Shown piece after piece: positions 54,159 to 63,200 of a DNA stretch of 64,000 nt (position 1 is its first letter; each line of letters starts with the position of its first letter). The notes under the pieces are model-generated. The model had not been told where the DNA came from. It searched no databases and was given only the letters and a program-made list of their open reading frames with translations. A program made the position numbers and the translations under genes. The stretch lies in NCBI GenBank assembly GCA_012838955.1, contig DUOH01000038.1, positions 1 through 64,000 on the forward strand. Reading direction: 5' to 3'. This stretch comes from Bacillota bacterium. Lineage in GTDB: Bacteria > Bacillota > UBA4882 > UBA10575.

Positions 54159-55439
54159 GTGCTTAATGAACAGTCTTTATGGGAACTGAATAAGAAACAT
54201 CCCCAACTGGTCCTGGCTTATGAAGGGACGCGTCTTTATTGTCAAGTGGTTGACTTCACCATGAACAGAACCGGACTGATCTGGTTGAAGATACACGCGA
54301 AACATGGTTTCTCCCTCTCTTTGCAACGGACAAAGAGAGTCGGTTTTCTGCTGCAAGCCAATGATGGGACCGGACTGAGCGGTAACGCCCTAGTCTTGCA
54401 GAAAGGCACACGGATTGGGCTTCTTCCCTACCGCTTGACTTCTCCTGAGAATCTAGAGAGTTACATCTTGACGTTTCAAGGATGGGTTCCGGAATTTACG
54501 TCCTCGCGCCCGCCTGCTGCTACAGAGTCGCTCTGCTTTTGGCTGAAGGCCGTCCGCTACAAATCACTGCTTCTATCGGCTCTTTCCGTATTGATAGGCT
54601 CCCTCTTCGCTCTGGTCAGCGGAGAATTCAGCCTGTATCTTCTTCTTTTATCGATCTGTGGCGGAATTTTAACTCATGCGGCCGCCAATTTCTTCAGCGA
54701 TTATCATGACTATGTAAACGCAGTTGATTCTACCCAAGCCATCTCTTCGATCACCGGTGTCTTGGCCCGGGAAGAAGTAGAACCGGCGACAATTCTCTCC
54801 GCCGGGTTTATCTCCCTTTGTCTGGCTTTGTTGCTTACCAGTTTTGTAACTGCCACCCGCGGATTATCTCCTCTCCTCTTCATCATAGCCGGTCTCCTTG
54901 GCGCCGCCACTTACTGCTGGAAACCGATTGCTTACAAATACAGAGGATGGGGAGAAACTATCGTCGGTTTGTTAATGGGCCCCCTCATGGTTCTCGGTTC
55001 TTACTTTATTCAAACAGGAGATTTCAGTTGGCCGGTGCTCCTGATCTCCCTGGCGCTGGGGATGATCATCTTCTCTGTTTCGCTAGTCAATAACCTGCGG
55101 GATCTTCCCGAAGACCAACGGGCCGGAATCACTACCTTACCGATGAAATTGGGGGTATCCCGGACCAAAATTCTCTACTACTCTTTCAACATTCTCCCTT
55201 TTATCTTTTCTCTCTTGGTCATCCTCATCTATCCCTCATTAATCATGCTGATTCTGGCCTTTCTCAGTCTGCGTCCGGCTTGGCAGGCAGTGGTAAAGCT
55301 AGCCAAGACCAAAGATAATGTAGCAGATATCCGCTTAAACTCCCCTACACTGGACTATCCCATCAATTCCATTCGTTTTTATCTTAGTTATGCTTCGTGG
55401 ACCAGTATCGGACTGCTGATTACCTATTTGTTCCAGTAA
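54159..55439 (+). CDS. UbiA/MenA-type prenyltransferase with extra N-terminal domain
   Basis: 426 residues. GTG start with AGGAG 8 bases upstream. Residues about 1-125 form a soluble beta-rich domain that loosely recalls FMN-binding split-barrel (PNPOx-like) proteins, for example ALVLQKGTRIGLLP. Residues about 128-426 are a UbiA-family prenyltransferase of about nine membrane segments. The Asp motifs are NFFSDYHDYVNAVD (about 177-190) and NNLRDLPEDQRAGITTLPMKLG (about 310-331). MenA is the nearest family, so the enzyme attaches a polyprenyl chain to an aromatic or similar acceptor. No other menaquinone gene is in the window. Confidence 0.85.
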   Translation: MLNEQSLWELNKKHPQLVLAYEGTRLYCQVVDFTMNRTGLIWLKIHAKHGFSLSLQRTKRVGFLLQANDGTGLSGNALVLQKGTRIGLLPYRLTSPENLESYILTFQGWVPEFTSSRPPAATESLCFWLKAVRYKSLLLSALSVLIGSLFALVSGEFSLYLLLLSICGGILTHAAANFFSDYHDYVNAVDSTQAISSITGVLAREEVEPATILSAGFISLCLALLLTSFVTATRGLSPLLFIIAGLLGAATYCWKPIAYKYRGWGETIVGLLMGPLMVLGSYFIQTGDFSWPVLLISLALGMIIFSVSLVNNLRDLPEDQRAGITTLPMKLGVSRTKILYYSFNILPFIFSLLVILIYPSLIMLILAFLSLRPAWQAVVKLAKTKDNVADIRLNSPTLDYPINSIRFYLSYASWTSIGLLITYLFQ

Positions 55440-55545
55440 CCTTCTTCCCATCGCCGCTTGGGTTGGTGTTAAGATCTTATTATGAAAGACTATCTTTTAG
55501 AGGGGTTTGACACTGACCGTCGAAGATGACCATATCATAATAAGG

Positions 55546-55570
55546 CCAGATCGATTAAAATATGATCTGG
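55546..55570. repeat. Inverted repeat CCAGATC-N11-GATCTGG
   Basis: Perfect 7-bp arms 82 bp before the MurG2-like start codon. A second, weaker inverted repeat (CTTATTATG ... CATAATAAG) spans 55475-55544. They could form an operator or leader hairpin for the downstream gene. Confidence 0.55.
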
Positions 55571-55651
55571 AAAGTCACCGGTCCCTGGGTCTATCCGGGG
55601 ACATCACGAAATACCCAACCCAAACCTAAACTTTGGCGAGGAGTGAAAGAT

Positions 55652-56728
55652 GTGAGAAGAATTGTGCTGACCGGAGGGGGAACCGCCGGTCACGTCATGC
55701 CTAATCTGGCCCTCATCCCGGAACTCAAAAACAGCTGGGAGGTTTATTATATTGGAAGCGAGACCGGTATGGAGCGGGAGATTATCCGGCAAGCCGGTGT
55801 TCCCTATTTTTCGATCGCTACCGGTAAATTACGCCGCTATCTTTCTCTGAAGAATCTAACTGATCCGTTTTTAGTCATTAAGGGGTTGACCCAAGCCTAC
55901 TTTATCCTGAGAAAACTCCGTCCCCTAGTGGTCTTCTCCAAAGGTGGCTTTGTCTCAGTGCCTGTAGTTATAGCGGCCTGGTTGAACCGGATTCCAGTTG
56001 TCTTACATGAATCTGATTTGACCCCGGGGTTGGCCAACCGCCTTTGTCTACCTTTTTCCAGACTGATCTGCGCCACCTTTCCCGAGACCATCCCTTTCCT
56101 CCCGGCCAAAAAAAGTATACTGACTGGAAACCCGATCCGCAGGGAAATTTTTATGGGCTCCAAGGAAGAAGGCCTTTCCATCTGCGGATTTACCAAGGAG
56201 AAACCGGTCTTGTTGGTCACCGGTGGCAGCCTGGGTTCTGTCAAGATCAATCGCCTAGTCCGCTCTGTCCTCCCAGATCTGCTCAGTATCTTTCAAGTAG
56301 TTCACATTTGCGGTAAAGGTCATCTCGACGAAACGCTGAAGAACAAACGAGGGTATGCGCAATTTGAATTCATCTCCACCGAATTGCCTTCGATTCTGGC
56401 TGCGGCTGACATCTGTCTGTCCCGGGCTGGGGCTAATTTCATCTTTGAATTATTAGCCTTAAAAAAACCCACCCTCCTCATCCCCTTGTCCAAACAAGCC
56501 AGTAGGGGTGATCAGATTTTAAACGCCCGCTCCTTTGAGAAACAACATTTCAGTATGGTGCTTATGGAAGAGGAGATTACTGAGGAACGTCTAGTGGAGA
56601 AAATTAAGGAGTTATACGCCAACCGTCTCCGCTTCACTGCGGCTATGGAAAAAAGCGGTCAACAAAACGCTTCCGCTAAAGTGATCAAACTCCTCCACTC
56701 CCTGGCTAATTCCTCGGGAAACCTTTGA
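55652..56728 (+). CDS. murG: MurG2-like UDP-GlcNAc transferase (GT28)
   Basis: 358 residues from GTG 55652 (GAGGAG 8 bases upstream); the open frame extends 30 codons further without a site. VLTGGGTAGHVMPNLALIPEL, PLVVFSKGGFVSVPVVIAA, VTGGSLGSVKIN and LSRAGANFIFELLALKKPTLLIPL give the family. Canonical MurG has GGSQGA; the GGSLGS form is that of firmicute second copies (MurG2). It transfers GlcNAc to lipid I or a similar undecaprenyl-linked acceptor. It is outside a division cluster and follows the prenyltransferase by about 210 bp. Whether it is the essential MurG here cannot be told. Confidence 0.88.
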   Translation: MRRIVLTGGGTAGHVMPNLALIPELKNSWEVYYIGSETGMEREIIRQAGVPYFSIATGKLRRYLSLKNLTDPFLVIKGLTQAYFILRKLRPLVVFSKGGFVSVPVVIAAWLNRIPVVLHESDLTPGLANRLCLPFSRLICATFPETIPFLPAKKSILTGNPIRREIFMGSKEEGLSICGFTKEKPVLLVTGGSLGSVKINRLVRSVLPDLLSIFQVVHICGKGHLDETLKNKRGYAQFEFISTELPSILAAADICLSRAGANFIFELLALKKPTLLIPLSKQASRGDQILNARSFEKQHFSMVLMEEEITEERLVEKIKELYANRLRFTAAMEKSGQQNASAKVIKLLHSLANSSGNL

Positions 56729-57253
56729 TCTGTAGCAGAGCGCTGAAAGGCATCACTACTTTTCTATCCAGCTTTAATCCTTGTTTTCTCTATCTGTTTT
56801 CTCCGTGAATAAATGGCGTTTGGAGGTTTCCCTTTCCGTTCAATTCAACCTTCCTCCCCTTAATAACCTGATCTTTGTTTTTACATACAATCCTAAAAAA
56901 TGAAAGTTTCTCCATAAACACCGTGTTAATAATGGTCTTGATTAGACATAATCAAAAAATCTGCTATAATAGTAAATACAAATTATCCTGCCACTTAACA
57001 ATGGATTAGTGGCGCTTTTATTCCTCAAATTCGAAAGGAGGAATGCAGCTCTTTTCTTCCAAGCTCCAAGCCATGGATAACTTTACCTTACGATTAAAAT
57101 GGCTCACCATAACTGAGTAATCTTCAAATTTTGTATACTAGTAGAGGAGTAAAGCGCACACCTTAAATCTGTCTGCTACTACATGATAAAAGGCTAGGAT
57201 GTAAATGTTTTCTATCATTTGCATTACCCAAACGGAAAGGAGTAGCGCCAGAT
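56729..57253. other. Intergenic leader upstream of the glucan synthase gene
   Basis: No real gene seen. It holds a promoter (see 56944-56971), a small hairpin CCACT/AGTGG at 56992-57014 and a 25-codon open frame at 57043 that begins one base after AAAGGAGG and so is unlikely to be translated. Confidence 0.5.
56944..56971 (+). promoter_or_regulatory. Putative promoter of the cyclic glucan synthase gene
   Basis: TAGACA, 16 bases, TATAAT. The leader to the start codon would be about 275 bases long. Confidence 0.65.
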
Positions 57254-60200
57254 ATGATCAGGCAAAGTAACCTTCTACTTGATGAACTGCTTGAGTACGC
57301 CCCTCAACTAGCAAAAGAACACCATGAAGTGGGTACTTCAAAAAGAGTCACCATTCAACGCCAACTTAAGAAAGACCTCCAAAAGTTAGACTCCATTTAC
57401 TATGAAATTTTAGATAGATTTGAAAAGCAGGTTGAGCTATCCACTGCTGGGAAATGGTTGATTGACAATAGATACCTTCTCCATGAACAATATCACTATA
57501 TACAGAAGAACTTGCGAAAAGATTTCTTCCGCCGTTTACCGGTGTTGACCTCGGGCAGGATGAAGGGATCACTACGTATCTACGCCATCCTGCATCATCT
57601 CTTAAAACAGTCGGACGGTAGCGCTAATCCGGATGTACTATTGAGTTTCTTATGGTCTTACCAACAAACCCAGCCCTTAACCATTGGGGAATTGTGGGCT
57701 GTTCCCCTTGTCTTGCGGTTCGTTATCTTTCATCAAATGCGCGAATTATATGAGGAGATTAACCGTTTTCGCTTATCAAAGGCTCAGGAGACATTATGGA
57801 AGAACAAGGTGGTCCCCCTCCTGAAGAGACAAACCAGAGATCTAAACAAAGCCATTTTGAGCATGGAAAAGCATTTAGATCTGTCCGATCCTGCAGTTCT
57901 GCTCTTCCTGGAGAAACAATTCCGCCGGGCCGCCGGTTTTAAACCTTTATCAAAATGGTTGGAAGCGCGTTCTACTGCTCAAAACCTTCCTCTGCCCAAA
58001 CTTCTGGAAGAAGAGGAGAATGCCCAGGCGCGAAGCGGGGTAGTGGCTGGTAATCTCTTTACCAGCTTACAGGAGATTAACCGGACAAACTGGACGGAAT
58101 ATTTTGAAGAATTAAGCCTGGTTGAACAGTCTTTACGTCAAGATCCGGCCCGGGTCTATCCGGAGATGGATTTTGAAAGCCGCAATCTGCTCCGCAATGA
58201 GCTTGAGTTACTAGCCAGAGACACCCGTACCTCTGAAGTGAAAGTGGCAGAAACAGTCTTATCACTGGCCCAAGCGGGAAAAGGAACCGGAGATGACCCG
58301 CTCAAGGGGCATGTCGGTTACTATTTGCTGGATGAAGGTTTATCCCAACTCACTAAAGCGCTTGGCAGTAAAAGGTTTGGCATGCGACAGGTCAGAAGTG
58401 TTATGCGGGCCAATCCTAATCTTACCTATTTTTCTCTATTGGGGTTACTCTTCACACTCCCCTTTGCTCTGCTTTTGCAGACAGTTTATTCCCTGTTGAA
58501 CCTTGGTCCACTCCAGTTGATCATCTGTGGCCTTTTAATGGTTGCGCCCATCGGTGAAATCGCAATCAGGATCCTACATGCCCTCTTAATGCGAATTGTT
58601 CCTCCCCGGCCGTTACCCAAAATAGAGTTTAGAAACGGGATTCCCATTGAGTATTCAACTATGGTCGTGGTCCCAACCCTACTCACTTCCTCATCTGATC
58701 TGCGGAAACTACTCAAGCAATTAGAAGTGTATCATTTGGCGAACCAGGATCCGCATATCTATTTTGCTTTGTTGACGGATTTTGCCGATGCTCCCACTCA
58801 AGAGGAAGCCAGTGATTCCCAGCTCCTAAAGGAAGCTCTAGACGGAATTGCCGCTTTGAACAAACGCTATCCTCACCCGGATCAATTGGAGTATTTCCAC
58901 TTACTACATAGAGAACGCCGGTACAACCCACAAGAGGGCGCCTGGATTGGCTGGGAACGAAAACGTGGAAAACTTATAGAGTTCAATGCTCTCCTCGCCG
59001 GAGAAGAAGAGACCAGCTTCACAGTGATCAGCGGCAACCGGGAGCTTTTGAAGACCATCAAGTATGTGATTACTCTGGATTCCGATACTCAACTTCCGAA
59101 GGAAGCGGCCATGCGTCTGATCGGCGCTATTGCTCATCCGCTAAACACGCCTGTGGTTGACGAGGAAAAAGGAATCGTCGTCAAGGGTTATGGGATCTTG
59201 CAGCCGAAGATTACAGTCAGTAACGCCAGCGCCAACCAAACTCTCTTTTCTCTGCTGCATAGCGATCAAACAGGAATCGACATCTACAGCTGCGCAGCTT
59301 CCAACCCTTATCAGGATCTGTTTGGACGGGGGATTTTTACAGGGAAGGGGATCTATGACGCCAGAGTTTTTCATCAGATTTTACGGAAGCGTTTTCCGGA
59401 AAACTCTGTGCTCAGTCATGACCTGTTGGAAGGAAGTTTCTTGCGCGCCGGTTTGGTAACAGATATCGAACTACTGGACGACTTTCCCTCCTCTTTGTTG
59501 GGTAATTTAGCACGGAAACACCGTTGGACCAGAGGAGACTGGCAGTTATTGCCCTGGTTGAAAAAGACCGTTCGTAACCAGGATGGGGAGAAAGTCCCTC
59601 TACACTTGCCCCCTATTGCTCATTGGCAGATGATTGACAATCTACGTCAAAGCTTATTAATGCCTTCCCTTCTCTTCTTAATCTGGATGGGGTTCTCACT
59701 TCTGCCCGGCGGAAGTATCCATCCTCAACCCCAGCACTGGATAGTTATTGCTTTCCTGATCAGCGCTTGCTTCGCCGAGTTCTCTAGAGCCGCAGGAGTT
59801 GGAACCTCTTTCTTGCTCTGTCTGGGGAGGCAGCTATTTACCTTAATAACCCTGCCTTATCAGGCAGTCACGATGCTGGATGCGATTTTCCGCGCTTTAT
59901 ACCGGATGACCGTCTCTCATCGCCATCTCTTGGAATGGACGACTGCGGCGGAAGCCATGAAACAGTCAGCCGCCGGTTCCTTTAGACAGACCTGGCGCCG
60001 CTTGTGGCAAGGGCAGTTAGTCACCTTAGCCGGTCTCGCCGTGATTGGACAAGTTAATCCCCCGGCTCTGCCCTGGATTGGCCCTTTATCCCTACTTTGG
60101 CTCTCTGCTCCAGTCTTCGTCCATCTGTCAGCGTTACCACTCTCTCCTAAAAAGCCAAAGCTTACTACCGGAGAACAGGCCTACCTCCGGCGATTAGCCC

Positions 60201-63200
60201 GGCAAATCTGGCATTTCTTTGAAGCAACCGTCACCGCGCAAGACCATTGGTTACCTCCGGATAATCTGCAAATTGAACCGGAAAATGGATTGGCTCACCG
60301 TACCTCTCCGACCAATATCGGACTGTACTTAACTTCCATCATTACCGCGCGTGATTTTGGCTTTATTACCACCGCCCAAATGATACAGAGGATCGACGAT
60401 ACAATAGGTACTTTAGAAGAATTAGAAAAGTGGCGCGGACACCTCTACAATTGGTATAACACGGAAAACTTGCAACCATTGCACCCATTGTATATCTCGA
60501 CAGTGGACAGTGGTAACCTCGTTGTTTACCTGCTGACTGTCAGGGAAGGCCTGAGGGAATGGTTAAGCCAGCCCTGGACCAAGGCTCTGCCCCAGGGGCT
60601 GCTGGATACTTTCTACTACGCGCCAGAACCAACGGAAGAGGAGAATAGCTACAGCGCTTCTTTAGCCTCCTGTCTTGATCGCCGTTTATCCCTCTGGGAT
60701 TGGTATTCCTTACTGAAGACGATGCAACAAAGAGAACTGGCCTCGAGCCAATGCAGAAGCATGATCCACCACCAGCTACAAGAGATGGAATGGTTCTTTC
60801 CCTGGCTGAAAACAATAGACCCGCAGGATCCCGCGGCTGGTCAGGATTTGTTTACCATAGAAAACCTCTCCCAGATTGACGCTTATCTTGCGCGCACGGA
60901 ACACATAAGTGATGAATCCTCCGGTCTGCCAGATGGAGAGGACATACGTAGTCTGTTGGCGTTGTCAAAGCAGAGATGCACGACACTGCTGGAAAAAGGG
61001 GAAACGCTGCTCAACCGGATCGAGGAATTAATCACCGCCCACGATTTCAAAGTCCTCTACGACCGGTCTCACCGCCTTTTCTCCATCGGGTACAATGTCG
61101 CCGACGGTCGGCTGGATCCAACCTTCTATAACCTACTGGCCTCCGAAGCCAGGCAGGCCAGTTTTGCCGCGATCGCTTTAGGGCAAGTCCCAGTGAAACA
61201 CTGGTTTGCTTTGAGCCGTACCTCTACGTTAATCCGCAGGCGACCGGTTTTACTCTCTTGGACCGGTACGATCTTTGAATACTTAATGCCTTTACTAGTC
61301 ATGACCACCCATCCTAACACCTTATGGGAGAAGACATACCGTGCGGTGGTGAAGAGTCACATTACGTACGGAAAACGCACCAAGTTACCGTGGGGAATCT
61401 CCGAATCCGGATATTATCTTTTTGATCAGCATCTAAACTATCAGTACAAAGCCTTTGGTGTACCGGATTTGGCCATCAAACATAGTCAGGAGAAAGAAAA
61501 AGTGGTGGCGCCTTATGCTACCATCTTAGGGGCGATGGTCTATCCCAAAGAAGCCGTGGCCAATCTGCTCCGCTTGGAGAAGTATAACACAGCCGGTGCA
61601 TATGGGTTCTATGAGGCCATTGACTTTTCACCCCATCGACTGCATGAAGGGCAAGCATACGCGGTAGTCAAGAGTTATATGGCCCATCACCAAGGCATGT
61701 CCTTCATCTCTCTGGGCAATCTCTTCCATGATAACCAGATGCAGCGCAGGTTCCTGGCGGATCCCAGGGTCAAAGGCACAGACCTGTTACTGCATGAACA
61801 GATCCATAAGCCGACTCTAATCAAGACCAAGAGGATCCCAGGGAAACTTGGGAAAGAGCCTCATCATTTATTCGAAGAAACCCTTGAACCACGTAACTTT
61901 ATTACACCGGACACTCCGCTGCCTAAAACCTGGTTCCTATCGAACGGGCGCTATTTTGTAATGGTGTCTAATAGTGGTGGTGGTTTTAGCCGGTACGGCG
62001 ACCTGCTCCTGACCCGCTGGGAAGAGGATCCGGTTAAAGATAGTTTTGGCTCCTTCTTTTATATAAAGAACCTGACAAAAGAGAAGATTTGGTCTCCCTC
62101 GTTTCAACCTTGCCGCGACAGTTCGGCCCACCTGGCGATGGGTTCGGATCCGGGTAAAGTTATTTTTACTAGATCAGATGAAGATTTCTTCACCGAGATG
62201 GAGATCTGTGTCTCTCCGGAGATCGATGCCGAGCTTAGACGGATTTCCTTGACCAACCGAGCGGCATATCCGTGTACCCTTGAGGTTACCAGTGTGCTGG
62301 AGCCCGTTTTGGCGCCTAAAAAAGCCTACCAGGCTCATCCCACCTTTAGCCGACTCTTTGTGGAAACTCGGGCCTTTACGGAGTTCGAAGCTTTGGTTGC
62401 TTGCCGAAGAACCGGCGCTTCCGTTCCTAATTCCTGGCTGGTTCACAGCGTTCATGTTCACGGCAAACCCATCGGCCCCTTAGAATATGAGACTGATCGC
62501 TCGCGCTTTGTAGGCCGCGGCAGTTCATACCGCATCCCTACTGTAATCGAGACTAACCAACGACTATCGGGAACTACTGGAGCAGTCTTAGATCCGATTC
62601 TCTCCCTCAGGCGATGCGTGGAGGTAGAACCGGGAGCCACCGTCCAATTGACTTTCATCACAGGCCTGGCTTCATCTGAAGAAAAAGCCTTGGCCATTGC
62701 CGAACATTTCTCTTCCGCCTCCCGGATTCAACACACCTTTGATTTGGCGCAGATCGAATCTCACCTGGAACTGAGAAGGCTTAACCTTACAACACAACAG
62801 ATCAACGTCTTTCAATTCATAGCCGCGCAGCTTTTTTACCTTAACTATAGCCGGAAAGGGCGAAGTGAATATTTACGGAAAAACGTTAAGGACCAATCAA
62901 CTCTTTGGGCCTACGGGATCTCCGGGGATCTTCCCATAGTACTGGTACACCTCAAAGACGAGGATGGTCTGGACTTAGCCGCTCAGATCCTACAAGCCCA
63001 TCGCTACTGGAAGTTAAAGGGTCTATCTGTAGATTTGGTACTCCTCTCTGCACAGCAGGGTAGTTACCAGCAGAACCTCAATGATAACCTCCGGCTACTG
63101 GTGGAAACGATTGATCCTCATCCCCCACAAGAGCAGGGTAAAGTCTTTATCCTGTCTACAGCCGGTATGCCGGAAACAGATTTGATTCTACTGGAAACCG

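Noticed and set aside
57043-57120. 25-codon leader peptide before the glucan synthase
   Set aside because: The ATG follows AAAGGAGG by one base, too close for initiation, and the peptide has no regulatory codon bias.
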